This document shows, piece after piece, positions 9,620 through 17,343 of a stretch of DNA of 64,000 nucleotides. Location of the stretch: positions 248,001 to 312,000 of the forward strand of contig NZ_LOCQ01000059.1 of NCBI RefSeq assembly GCF_001677885.1. Reading direction: 5' to 3'. The stretch's first letter is position 1. Every line of letters starts with the position of its first letter. Both the position numbers and the translations under genes were made by a program. Below the pieces are notes generated by a model that had not been told where the DNA came from, did not search any database, and worked only from the letters and a program-made list of their open reading frames with translations. The DNA comes from Janthinobacterium psychrotolerans. Lineage in GTDB: Bacteria > Pseudomonadota > Gammaproteobacteria > Burkholderiales > Burkholderiaceae_D.

Positions 9620-10252
9620 ATGCGCGACATCATTGCTGGATTTCTACGTTTCCAAAAAGAAGTTTTTCCAGCTCGCCGTGAATTGTTCAAAACACTGGCG
9701 ACAGGGCAAACGCCCAAGGCCTTGTTCATTTCCTGCTCCGACAGCAGGATGGTGCCGGAACTGGTCACGCAACGCGAGCCAGGCGAGCTCTTCGTGATCC
9801 GCAACGCTGGCAACATCGTGCCTTCGTATGGCCCCGAACCAGGGGGCGTGAGCGCGACGGTCGAATATGCCGTGTCCGCCTTGAACGTCTCCGACATCGT
9901 CATTTGCGGGCATTCCGATTGTGGCGCCATGAAGGCCATCGCTACCTGCGCCTGCCTTGAACATATGCCTGCGGTCAATAACTGGCTGCGCCACGCCGAT
10001 GCCGCAAGGATGATCAATGAGGCGCAGGACCATCCAACGGAACAGGCGCGCATAGACGGCATGGTACGCGCCAACGTAGTCGCCCAGCTCAACAATATCC
10101 GCACGCATCCGTCGGTGGCCTTGCGTATCGCGCAGAAGCGCTTGCGTCTTCACGGCTGGGTCTACGACATCGAAAATGGCTCGCTCGATGCGCTCGATGA
10201 GTCAACCGGCGATTTTATTCCATTGGCGGACCACCCTGCATCAAGGCTTTGA
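9620..10252 (+). CDS. can: Beta-class carbonic anhydrase
   Basis: A 210-residue cytosolic enzyme interconverting CO2 and bicarbonate. Zinc ligands are C39 (in ISCSDSR), H98 and C101 (in CGHSDCGAM). The Asp41-Arg43 dyad that gates the active site is intact, and the RNAGNIVP segment is characteristic of the beta class. Length matches bacterial CynT/Can proteins. It stands alone on the plus strand with no cyanase gene beside it, so a general housekeeping role is more likely than cyanate metabolism. Confidence 0.92.
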   Translation: MRDIIAGFLRFQKEVFPARRELFKTLATGQTPKALFISCSDSRMVPELVTQREPGELFVIRNAGNIVPSYGPEPGGVSATVEYAVSALNVSDIVICGHSDCGAMKAIATCACLEHMPAVNNWLRHADAARMINEAQDHPTEQARIDGMVRANVVAQLNNIRTHPSVALRIAQKRLRLHGWVYDIENGSLDALDESTGDFIPLADHPASRL

Positions 10253-10261
10253 ACCGAACCG

Positions 10262-10305
10262 CCGTCGAGGCCAGCCAGATGCCTGGTGTATGGCGGCCTT
10301 GACGG
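10262..10305 (+). terminator. Hairpin after the carbonic anhydrase gene
   Basis: An 11-bp stem (CCGTCGAGGCC with GGCCTTGACGG, one G-U pair) begins 10 bases after the stop. There is no clear U-run, so it is only a candidate terminator or a barrier to read-through into the convergent genes. Confidence 0.35.
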
Positions 10306-10336
10306 TCTGCTCTTCAGGGATCTGCCGACACCAGGC

Positions 10337-10660
10337 TCACGGCAGAAACAGCCGATACGCCTTGTCCTGCAAGGCGATCGCCACCTCTTCCAGGCGCTGC
10401 GCGCAGCTTGCAGTCACGGTGCCCTCGCCTGGCACAAAGCCGCTGTAGATATCGACAAACGCGGCCGCCAGCGTCTTGGGCACGCTGGGCTGATCCTGGT
10501 AATGCGCTATCAGGAAGTCGACCGCCGCCAGCAGCTCGGCGATCTCGTCTTCCGTCACCGGCTCCGTGGTCCTGATCTTGACGGGAATGGCATGCTCGCC
10601 CAGCAGGCGGGCCTCGACAATGGCATGCGCAACTGCAGGCGTCATGGCGTGCTCGTTCAT
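10337..10660 (-). CDS. Conserved-looking protein of unknown function, coupled to the upstream gene
   Basis: A 107-residue protein starting at the ATG 10658-10660, which overlaps the stop of the upstream gene by ATGA. It is soluble and mostly helical, with an acidic N-terminal half (EPVTEDEIAELLAAVDFLIAHY) and no cysteine pattern or signal peptide. I do not recognise the family. The tight coupling implies that it works with the primase-like protein upstream. Confidence 0.65.
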   Translation of the reverse strand: MNEHAMTPAVAHAIVEARLLGEHAIPVKIRTTEPVTEDEIAELLAAVDFLIAHYQDQPSVPKTLAAAFVDIYSGFVPGEGTVTASCAQRLEEVAIALQDKAYRLFLP

Positions 10661-11430
10661 GGCAGGCGGTGGCGGAAAGTCGGCTCGATATTGCGTGCAT
10701 GCAGCCATTGCACGATATCTTCCAGGGTGGCGTCCTGCAGCAACAGGCCGCCGTTTGATGGCGGTGCCTTGATGATGGCGGGAGCAGCAACGGCCACCGG
10801 CGCCACGCCAGCATGCTGCTGCAGCACGGCCAGCGCCCTGGCGAACTGCGCCGCCGTCATGCTGCGCAAGCCTTCCACGAAACCGAGTTGCGCATGCAAT
10901 GGCGGCGGCATGTCCAGGCCAGGCTCGTCGGCAAACGAGGCGCCCATGCCGGGGTGGATAAAAGCCGCCCATTTGCCCGAAGGCTGCAGGCACGGCGGCA
11001 ATTGGGCCGACTCCAGGAAGGCGGCCGGGGCGGCGCTCAGGATATCGGTACTGGCGGGCAGGAACACGCTACGCAGCAATTGCAGCAATTGCCTGGCCTG
11101 CGCCAAGGGTACCGCCGTTTCCAGCGACAGCCACAGATAAAACGAGCTGCGGCCCGAGATGCTGACGGCGGGCGCCGGCAGGTCCAGTTCATGCTGCAAG
11201 GCATTGGCAATCGCACACAAGTCGCTCCAGTGCTTTTCACCGCCGCCCTTGCCGCCAAACTCCAGCACCAGGGTGCGCGTGCGCCCTGCCGCATCGACCA
11301 GCCGGGCGGTGACGGCAGGGCCGCCGGCCACCTGGCGCGCCAGCACTTCGGGCGTGATGGGCTGGCCATCGGTATCCTGCTGGCCATCGGCCAGGTACAG
11401 CCTGGCCAGTTCGGAAATCAATTTGTGCAT
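10657..11430 (-). CDS. Unknown protein with weak resemblance to an archaeo-eukaryotic primase (AEP) domain
   Basis: About 257 residues; the ATG at 11430 is preferred over 11442 because AGGATGG lies 8 bases before it. The central part (HELDLPAPAVSISGRSS then FYLWLSLETAVPLAQARQLL) resembles the AEP strand-turn with the conserved SGR..H.W element and the following helix. The later part (KWAAFIHPGMGASFADEPGLDMPPP) could correspond to the third motif region. The residues that should be the catalytic DhD pair read LVLEFGG, so catalysis looks lost and this would be a degenerate or structural relative. It is followed by an ATGA-coupled 107-residue protein. The assignment comes from motif memory only and is tentative. 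Confidence 0.5.
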   Translation of the reverse strand: MHKLISELARLYLADGQQDTDGQPITPEVLARQVAGGPAVTARLVDAAGRTRTLVLEFGGKGGGEKHWSDLCAIANALQHELDLPAPAVSISGRSSFYLWLSLETAVPLAQARQLLQLLRSVFLPASTDILSAAPAAFLESAQLPPCLQPSGKWAAFIHPGMGASFADEPGLDMPPPLHAQLGFVEGLRSMTAAQFARALAVLQQHAGVAPVAVAAPAIIKAPPSNGGLLLQDATLEDIVQWLHARNIEPTFRHRLP

Positions 11431-11742
11431 GCGCGCTTCCATCCTGCTTGTATGTTCTGCCTCGCGCCAACGGTGGCAAGGTTGCCGCGATTATAGACCA
11501 GCCACACACGCCAGTCGGCACCAGCCTGCCACACCGCCCCATGCCGGAAAACAGTGCATGCGGCAGCAAACCCAGGGCCATGCCCAGCAAGTCCAGCAAG
11601 CATGTACGGCCAGGAGCTGCAACGCCGCCATCGGCATTTTCTCGGACTCGCGTCTCCGGCCCGCCGTTTCTACGTTTTCAGGCCTTACGCATTCAATGCA
11701 TCAGACAGCTTAACTGAAGGGCATTACAGCACCCTGCGGTCT
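11431..11742. other. 312-base gap holding one copy of a dispersed repeat
   Basis: No credible gene. The gap contains the promoter side of the leftward unknown operon and repeat copy R1 (about 11574-11706), which is listed separately. Confidence 0.6.
11574..11706 (+). repeat. Dispersed intergenic repeat, copy R1
   Basis: A stretch related to a second copy at 14868-14992 in the same orientation. The 32-base core at 11612-11643 (begins AGGAGCTGCAACG, ends GGCATTTTCTC) is identical in both copies. The flanks are alignable with small gaps: CGCGTCTCCGGCCCGCC is shared after the core, then a diverged tail ending near TTCAATGC and CAGACA. It lies between genes. It resembles a small non-coding repeat family or non-autonomous mobile element; no transposase is present. 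Confidence 0.7.
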
Positions 11743-12255
11743 TTACTGCGTGCCAAAAACGATCAACTTTCGATGGTTTCCTTGCTCGGGAAGTACCAGT
11801 ATGCGGGCCTGCTCGACCGGCACACAGGTTTTCATCGCAAAGCCCGCTGGCACGGCACCGGCGTCGCGCGCCAGCATTTCCGGTTCATTGATGACGTCGA
11901 ATTTTTTTGCGCGCCGTATCATCAGATGCTCGATGCCGGCGTCGCCCTGTGTCGCCGGTTTCACCACCATCAGTGACCAGCGGCCCTCTTCGCCAAGGAA
12001 TTTTTTTCTCGCCAGGAAGGCATTGACGCTATCGGCAGGCGGTTGCGCACCGTGCAGCTCACTCTGGTAAACGGTCATCGGGCACAGCAAGGTACCCGCT
12101 GGCCACCCCAGTTCGGGCAGCGCAGAGACCGTATTGGGGCGCAACTGCTCCAGGTGGAGGTCAAGTGGATGCCGTTTCTCGGCACAGGCGCAGAGCACGG
12201 CAAGGGAGAGCATGCCGAAGGCGCGAAACAAGTCAGTCATCGGCGAGTTGTCCAT
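11743..12255 (-). CDS. Putative lipoprotein of unknown function
   Basis: A 170-residue protein. The N-terminus MDNSPMTDLFRAFGMLSLAVLCACAEKR has a basic residue, a hydrophobic stretch and a lipobox-like LCAC, so the mature protein probably begins at a lipidated Cys. The start at 12255 is chosen for AGGA 7 bases upstream; an ATG 15 bases later lacks one. The mature part has two further cysteines (LLCPMT and KTCVP) that could pair in the periplasm. I do not recognise the domain. It is transcribed leftward and alone, divergent from the HDOD gene. Confidence 0.65.
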   Translation of the reverse strand: MDNSPMTDLFRAFGMLSLAVLCACAEKRHPLDLHLEQLRPNTVSALPELGWPAGTLLCPMTVYQSELHGAQPPADSVNAFLARKKFLGEEGRWSLMVVKPATQGDAGIEHLMIRRAKKFDVINEPEMLARDAGAVPAGFAMKTCVPVEQARILVLPEQGNHRKLIVFGTQ

Positions 12256-12438
12256 TCAAGATCCTGGCCAGGTTGGGAATGCGGGATCATAGCAAAGCCT
12301 GGCGCTGCATTGCTCTCCAAAACTAACGCACGCCCCCTATTTCCGGCCATCCACTTGCAATACGACACAGCAGGTAAAATTGACCGATAATAGAATCATC
12401 CTTTTCAAGCAATCATCACTACCTTGACCACACCATCC

Positions 12439-13272
12439 ATGCAAGCCGACATCGTCAACAGCCTGTCCCAGCTCCTCGCCCGCGCCCACAGCGAGACCCT
12501 CGCCTTTCCGACCAACGTCAATACGGCACTGCGTTTGCAGCAGGAGCTGGGCAATCCCGATTGCCACGCGGCCGACATCCACCGCCTGCTGCTGTCCGAG
12601 CCGGGCCTGTCGGCGCGCGCCGTGTCGCTGGCCAACTCGGTGATGTTCGCCCATGGCCACACACCCACCGTCACCAGCGTGCGCGCCGCCGTCGAGCGCC
12701 TCGGCTACCGCAACCTGCTGTCGCTGGCCACCGCCGCCGTGATCCGGCAAATGAACACCGGCATCAAGGACGCCGCCCTGCGCGCCAAAGCGGCGCAACT
12801 GTGGGCGCACAGCGTGCACGTGGCGGCGCTGGCGCATGAAATCGCCCGCACCATGACCCATGTTGACCCCGACACCGCCGTGTTCGCCGGCATCGTGCAT
12901 GAAGTGGGCGGCCTGTATCTGCTGGCCGAAGCGGACAAGACGCCGGGCCTGTACCAGCAGCTCGAAACGCAGATGGCGCCGGTGCTGGAAATCGTCGGCC
13001 GCGCCTTGATGCGCCAGCTGATCGTGCCAGGCCAGGTGGCCGACGCCGTCGTCACGCTGCCCGGCGCCACCGTGCTGCTGCCGCCGGCCGGCCTGCGCGA
13101 CACCTTGCTGCTGGCCAAGGCGATCGCGCCGGTCGCCTCGCCATTGCCACAGATGCCGTCAGCCGTCAACGAAAGGCTGCAACAATTCCTCGATCAGGAC
13201 CCGATGTTGCAGGAATTACGCAATAATCCGGCCGCCGAAGCAAAAGAGCTGATCGCGGTTTTGCTGGCCTGA
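12439..13272 (+). CDS. HDOD-domain signalling protein
   Basis: About 277 residues from the ATG at 12439; a TTG 15 bases upstream is an alternative and neither has a good ribosome site. Most of the length is one HDOD domain, a catalytically inactive HD relative. The hallmarks are FPTNVNTALRLQQEL, the PGLSARAVSLANSV helix, VRAAVERLGYRNLLSLATAAV and the HD-like FAGIVHEVGG. Such proteins act as regulatory hubs in c-di-GMP, stress or motility pathways. No partner output domain is fused. The presence of several GGDEF/EAL proteins in the window is suggestive only. Confidence 0.85.
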   Translation: MQADIVNSLSQLLARAHSETLAFPTNVNTALRLQQELGNPDCHAADIHRLLLSEPGLSARAVSLANSVMFAHGHTPTVTSVRAAVERLGYRNLLSLATAAVIRQMNTGIKDAALRAKAAQLWAHSVHVAALAHEIARTMTHVDPDTAVFAGIVHEVGGLYLLAEADKTPGLYQQLETQMAPVLEIVGRALMRQLIVPGQVADAVVTLPGATVLLPPAGLRDTLLLAKAIAPVASPLPQMPSAVNERLQQFLDQDPMLQELRNNPAAEAKELIAVLLA

Positions 13273-13297
13273 CCTGATCTGCTATGATGGGAAAGTT

Positions 13298-13315
13298 GCC
13301 GGGGACACACCCGGC
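13298..13315 (+). promoter_or_regulatory. Leader hairpin preceded by a candidate promoter
   Basis: A perfect 6-bp stem (GCCGGG, loop GACACA, CCCGGC) sits 30 bases before the next gene's start. A TATGAT at 13283-13288, with TTGCTG 16 bases upstream, could be its promoter. The hairpin would then lie in the 5' leader. Alternatively it is a weak terminator for the HDOD gene. Confidence 0.35.
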
Positions 13316-13345
13316 CTGACCCGCATCACAGCACTGGATACTGTC

Positions 13346-13795
13346 TTGACTATCTCTCTTCGCATGCTCGGCCTGGCCGCAGCACTGACCGTGGCCTGCA
13401 ACGCCCACGCCGACAGCTTTGCCTCCTCGGCCTCCAGCGCCGGCTCCGCGTCGAGCGGCAGCGTGTCCGACTCGCTCAGCGGTTCGAGCAACAGCTCGAA
13501 AACCGACAAGCGGGTCGACAATGGCCCCTACCGCATCATCGATATCGCCGCCACGCCTGGCCATGCCGGCATGACGCGCCTGACCATGCAGGCCGAAGCG
13601 GCCCAGCAGCCGCTGGTGCTCGACTTGCCGCAAGCGACATTCGAGCAGCAGCAGCTGGCGCAGGGCGACATGGTGCATGCGCAAAACCGCGCCTACGGCA
13701 TCGAATTTTCCCGCAACGACACGCGCGCCGCCTTCTTCCTGGTGCTGGCCGACGAGTGGTACGGCGAACTGGGTACGCGTCCGGTCAGCATGTGA
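13346..13795 (+). CDS. Secreted protein of unknown function with serine-rich linker
   Basis: A 149-residue protein that probably starts at the TTG 13346 (MTISLRMLGLAAALTVACNAHADS), which supplies the basic residue before the signal-peptide core; an ATG at 13364 would leave a shorter leader. Cleavage is expected after AHA. A low-complexity Ser/Gly/Ala linker (about residues 24-52) precedes a compact beta-rich domain of about 95 residues. Its stop overlaps the GTG of the DUF2145 gene, so the two are coupled and both exported. Domain unknown. Confidence 0.6.
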   Translation: MTISLRMLGLAAALTVACNAHADSFASSASSAGSASSGSVSDSLSGSSNSSKTDKRVDNGPYRIIDIAATPGHAGMTRLTMQAEAAQQPLVLDLPQATFEQQQLAQGDMVHAQNRAYGIEFSRNDTRAAFFLVLADEWYGELGTRPVSM

Positions 13796-14703
13796 AGCTG
13801 CGCCGTTTCCTGGCGCCAGCCCTGCTCCTGATCGCCGCCGGTGCCGCCCATGCCGGCGGCTCCATGTCGTCCTCGCGCTTCTGTGACCGCTCGCAGGAAC
13901 TGACCGCCACCGAACAAGATAAACTGCTGCGCTTTGCCGCCGTGGTGCGCGAGGAACTGGCCGCCACCGAAGGCAGCGTGGCGCTGATCAGCCGCTCCGG
14001 CCTCGATCTGTCCCGCTTCGGCATCCGCTATTCCCACGCAGCGCTGGCCTGGCGCCATGACAGCGACGCCGGCTGGTCCGCGCGCCAGCTTTACTACGCC
14101 TGCGACGAAGGCCGCCCGCGCATTTTCGACCAGGGCACGGCCGGTTTTGCCATGGGCACCGACGACCCCAAGCTCGGCTATATCTCCATCGTGCGCCTGC
14201 CAGCCGAAACGGTACCGCCGCTGCGCCGCGCCCTGCTCGACCCGGCCCGCGTGCAGCATCTGCTGGCCGGCAGCTACAGCGCCAACGCCTATGCCTACGG
14301 CCTGCAATACCAGAACTGCAATCAATGGGTGGTCGAACTGCTGGGCGCCGCCTGGGGCGAGCTGCCCGACGGCGCCGACCTGCGCGAACGCGCGCAAGCC
14401 TGGCTGCGCAGCGCCCCCTATGCGCCCGAGCCCGTCACTATCCCCTCGCGCTGGCTGATGTTCGGCTCCATCTTCGTGCCGCTGGTACACCTGTCCGACC
14501 ATCCGCAGGACGCCGTCAACACCATGCGGCTGCAGGTGAGCCTGCCGTCCACCCTGGAAACCCTGATACGCCAGCGCCTGCCCGCCAGCGAGCGGGTGGA
14601 AATCTGCCACGACGGCAAGCAGGTGGTGGTGCACAAGGGGTGGGAACCGGTGGCCGAGGGCTGCGTGCCCGGCGCGAATGACCGGGTGGTGGTGCTGGAC
14701 TGA
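13792..14703 (+). CDS. DUF2145 family exported protein, possible permuted NlpC/P60-like hydrolase
   Basis: A 303-residue protein with a GTG start at 13792 overlapping the upstream stop. The leader VKLRRFLAPALLLIAAGAAHA is a clear Sec signal peptide. The mature protein matches my recollection of DUF2145. The most telling residues are H82 in RYSHAALAWR and C176 in YQNCNQWVVELL: a His before a Cys within N-C-x-x-W is the arrangement of circularly permuted NlpC/P60 papain-like amidases. Cell-wall or lipid-linked amide cleavage in the periplasm is therefore a reasonable inference, but unproven. It is paired with the 149-residue secreted protein upstream. Confidence 0.7.
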   Translation: MKLRRFLAPALLLIAAGAAHAGGSMSSSRFCDRSQELTATEQDKLLRFAAVVREELAATEGSVALISRSGLDLSRFGIRYSHAALAWRHDSDAGWSARQLYYACDEGRPRIFDQGTAGFAMGTDDPKLGYISIVRLPAETVPPLRRALLDPARVQHLLAGSYSANAYAYGLQYQNCNQWVVELLGAAWGELPDGADLRERAQAWLRSAPYAPEPVTIPSRWLMFGSIFVPLVHLSDHPQDAVNTMRLQVSLPSTLETLIRQRLPASERVEICHDGKQVVVHKGWEPVAEGCVPGANDRVVVLD

Positions 14704-14727
14704 GGCTTGTTCAGGTCGGCATACATG

Positions 14728-14751
14728 CCCCGGGAAGGTGAAATCCCGGGG
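14728..14751 (+). terminator. Perfect 8-bp hairpin after the DUF2145 gene
   Basis: CCCCGGGA and TCCCGGGG arms with an 8-base AGGTGAAA loop, starting 25 bases after the stop codon. There is no T-run, so termination efficiency is uncertain. Confidence 0.5.
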
Positions 14752-14867
14752 TGGGACCCTAATGGCGTTAAATGAGCGCCTCTGCTCCACAATCACACCA
14801 GCAGAAGATCAGAACCCCAGTCGCCCGCACAGACATGCCGGGCCAAGCGGGCCTGAAAAATGTCGAG

Positions 14868-14992
14868 GGCAAGGCGCAGCGACGCAGGCAGTACGTTAGT
14901 ACGACAAGGAGCTGCAACGCCGCCATCGGCATTTTCTCAGGTCCGCGTCTCCGGCCCGCCATTGTTACGCCTTCTGTCGTTCAATGCGCCAG
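14868..14992 (+). repeat. Dispersed intergenic repeat, copy R2
   Basis: Second copy of the repeat seen at 11574-11706, in the same orientation. The shared 32-base core is 14907-14938. Upstream of the core this copy keeps GAGGGCAAGGCGCAGCGACG and a GTACGTTAGTACG inverted segment, which copy R1 shows in diverged form. The two copies bracket about 3.3 kb containing the lipoprotein, HDOD and DUF2145 genes. Confidence 0.7.
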
Positions 14993-15014
14993 ACACCCCA
15001 ACTTAGCTGCATCA

Positions 15015-15039
15015 GGGTCGGGCCCGGCGGGTACGACCC
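15015..15039 (-). terminator. Short hairpin beside the OsmC-YcaO stop
   Basis: GGGTCG and CGACCC arms around a 13-base GC-rich loop, 7 bases beyond the stop of the leftward OsmC-YcaO gene. It has a weak stem and no T-run. Confidence 0.3.
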
Positions 15040-15045
15040 CACTGG

Positions 15046-17256
15046 CTAGCTGCTCTGGCTGAGGCCTGCCGCCCTGCCCCGCGCCACATGCAGCTTCTTG
15101 AAGCTGTCGATCAGGCGCTGGTGGCGCTCCAGCCCTTCGAGCTTCATGCTGGTGGGCGTCAGGCCATGGAAGCGCACGCTGCCGTCCATGGAACCGAGCA
15201 CGGCGTCCATGCGGGCGTCGCCATACATGCGGCGGAAATTGACGAGGTAGTCTTCCAGTTCCAGCTCATCATCGAGCTCCACTTCCAGCACCACGTTCAG
15301 CGCCTGATAGAACAGGCGGCGCTCGACGGTATTGTCGTTGTATTGCAGGAAGGCTTCGACCAGCTCCTGCGCTTCGTCAAATTGCTGCAAGGCCAATTGA
15401 ATCAGCAGCTTCAGCTCCAGGGTCGTCAGCTGGCCCCATACGGTGTTTTCATCGAATTCCACGCCGATCAGGGTGGCGATGTCGCCATATTCGTCGAGCT
15501 CGCTGTTTTCCAGGCGCTCGAGCAGCGCTTCCAGGCTGGCGTTGTCGAGGCGGTGCAAATTCAACACATCCTCGCGGAACAGCAGCGCCTTGTTGGTGTT
15601 GTCCCACACCAGGTCTTCCACCGGATACACTTCCGAATAGCCGGGCACCAGGATGCGGCAGGCGGCCGCGCCCAGGTTGTCGTACACGGCCATATAGGCC
15701 TCCTTGCCCATCTCGGCCAGGATGCCGAACAGGGTGGCCGCTTCCTCGGCGTTCGAGTTCTCGCCGTGTCCGGAAAAATCCCATTCCACAAAGTCGTAAT
15801 CGGCCCTGGCGCTGAAGAAGCGCCACGAGACGATGCCGCTCGAATCGATGAAGTGCTCGACGAAGTTGTTCGGTTCGGTAACAGCGTTGCTGGCAAAGGT
15901 CGGCCGTGGCAGGTCGTTGAGGCCTTCGAAGCTGCGGCCCTGCAGCAATTCCGTCAGGCTGCGCTCCAGCGCCACTTCCAGGCTCGGGTGCGCGCCAAAC
16001 GAGGCGAACACGCCGCCGGTGCGCGGGTTCATCAGGGTCACGCACATTACCGGATACACACCGCCGAGCGACGCATCCTTGACCAGCACCGGAAAGCCCT
16101 GCTCTTCCAGGCCGCGGATGCCGGCCACGATGCCCGGGTATTTCGCCAGCACTTCCTGTGGCACATCGGGCAAGGCCATTTCGCCTTCGAGGATCTCGCG
16201 CTTGACGGCGCGCTCGAAAATCTCGGACAAACACTGCACCTGCGCTTCGGCCAGCGTATTGCCGGCGCTCATGCCGTTGCTGACGTAGAGGTTCTCGATC
16301 AGGTTGGACGGGAAATACACGACCTTGCCATCGGACTGGCGCACATACGGCAGCGAGCAGATGCCGCGTTCGGCATTGCCGGAATTGGTGTCGACCAGGT
16401 GCGAGGCGCGCAGTTCGCCGTCGGGGTTGTAGATGGCCAGGCTGTGCTTGTCGAGGATCTCTTTCGGCAGCTTGTCGTTGCGGCCGGGCTTGAACCAGCG
16501 CTCGTCAGGGTAATGGACGAACGGCGCGTTGGCGATCTCCTCGCCCCAGTAGGCGCCGCCGTAGAAATGGTTGAAGTTCATGCGCTCGATGAATTCGCCG
16601 AGGGCCGAGGCCAGCGCGCTTTCCTTGGTGGCGCCCTTGCCGTTGGTAAAGCACATCGGCGAATGGGCGTCGCGGATATGCAGCGACCAGACGTTGGGCA
16701 CGATATTGCGCCACGAGGCGATTTCGATCTTCATGCCCAGGCCGGCCAGGATGGACGACATATTGGCGATGGTCTGTTCGAGCGGCAGGTCCTTGCCGGC
16801 GATATAGGTGCTGGCCTGTGCATCCGCGTTCAGCATCAGCAAGCCCTGGGCGTCGGCGTCCAGGTTGTCCACCTCCTCGATCACGAATTCGGGGCCGGTC
16901 TGCACCACTTTCTTGACGGTGCAGCGGTCGATCGAACGCAAGATGCCCTGGCGGTCCTTGGCCGAGATATCGGCCGGCAGCTCGACCTGGATCTTGAAGA
17001 TCTGCTGGTAGCGGTTTTCCGGGTCGACGATATTGTTTTGCGACAGGCGGATGTTTTCAGTCGGGATGTTGCGCGTATCGCAGTACAACTTCACGAAATA
17101 AGCCGCGCACAGGGCCGACGAAGCGAGAAAGTAATCGAAGGGGCCCGGCGCCGAGCCATCGCCCTTGTAGCGGATAGGCTGGTCGGCGATGACCGTGAAA
17201 TCATCGAACTTGGCTTCGAGACGCAGCTTGTCGAGAAAGTTGACTTTAATTTCCAT
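15046..17256 (-). CDS. OsmC-domain / YcaO-domain fusion protein
   Basis: A 736-residue fusion that starts at the ATG 17254-17256 (MEIKVNFLDKLRL). Residues 1 to about 130 form an OsmC/Ohr-like domain (KLRLEAKFDDFTVIADQP, then SSALCAAYFVKLYC). The rest is collinear with E. coli YcaO. It includes the ATP-binding motif ESALASALGEFIERM, the SEIFERAVKREI and ALERSLTELLQG helices and the SNGMSAGNT signature, followed by a helical C-terminal extension. YcaO proteins phosphorylate backbone amides, classically in ribosomal protein or peptide modification. The attached OsmC domain suggests a thiol- or peroxide-linked role. No azole-peptide or RimO gene is adjacent, so the substrate cannot be named. The gene stands alone, leftward. 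Confidence 0.88.
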   Translation of the reverse strand: MEIKVNFLDKLRLEAKFDDFTVIADQPIRYKGDGSAPGPFDYFLASSALCAAYFVKLYCDTRNIPTENIRLSQNNIVDPENRYQQIFKIQVELPADISAKDRQGILRSIDRCTVKKVVQTGPEFVIEEVDNLDADAQGLLMLNADAQASTYIAGKDLPLEQTIANMSSILAGLGMKIEIASWRNIVPNVWSLHIRDAHSPMCFTNGKGATKESALASALGEFIERMNFNHFYGGAYWGEEIANAPFVHYPDERWFKPGRNDKLPKEILDKHSLAIYNPDGELRASHLVDTNSGNAERGICSLPYVRQSDGKVVYFPSNLIENLYVSNGMSAGNTLAEAQVQCLSEIFERAVKREILEGEMALPDVPQEVLAKYPGIVAGIRGLEEQGFPVLVKDASLGGVYPVMCVTLMNPRTGGVFASFGAHPSLEVALERSLTELLQGRSFEGLNDLPRPTFASNAVTEPNNFVEHFIDSSGIVSWRFFSARADYDFVEWDFSGHGENSNAEEAATLFGILAEMGKEAYMAVYDNLGAAACRILVPGYSEVYPVEDLVWDNTNKALLFREDVLNLHRLDNASLEALLERLENSELDEYGDIATLIGVEFDENTVWGQLTTLELKLLIQLALQQFDEAQELVEAFLQYNDNTVERRLFYQALNVVLEVELDDELELEDYLVNFRRMYGDARMDAVLGSMDGSVRFHGLTPTSMKLEGLERHQRLIDSFKKLHVARGRAAGLSQSS

Positions 17257-17343
17257 GAGGTATTCCAATATTTTGCTTGAAAGAGTTAGGCGCTATTATC
17301 CTTTCTTTCTGGAATACCGCATAGATCGTTGACTTTTATGCTC

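Larger units (their letters stand above)
14704..15045. other. 342-base convergent gap with hairpins and a repeat copy
   Basis: This lies between the DUF2145 stop and the OsmC-YcaO stop. It holds a strong hairpin just after DUF2145, repeat copy R2 and a second hairpin beside the OsmC-YcaO stop. No gene is apparent. Confidence 0.6.

Noticed and set aside
15088-17280. 730-codon rightward frame opposite OsmC-YcaO
   Set aside because: It is rich in His, Gln and Gly with no domain signature, and it mirrors the codons of the clearly homologous OsmC-YcaO protein on the other strand.
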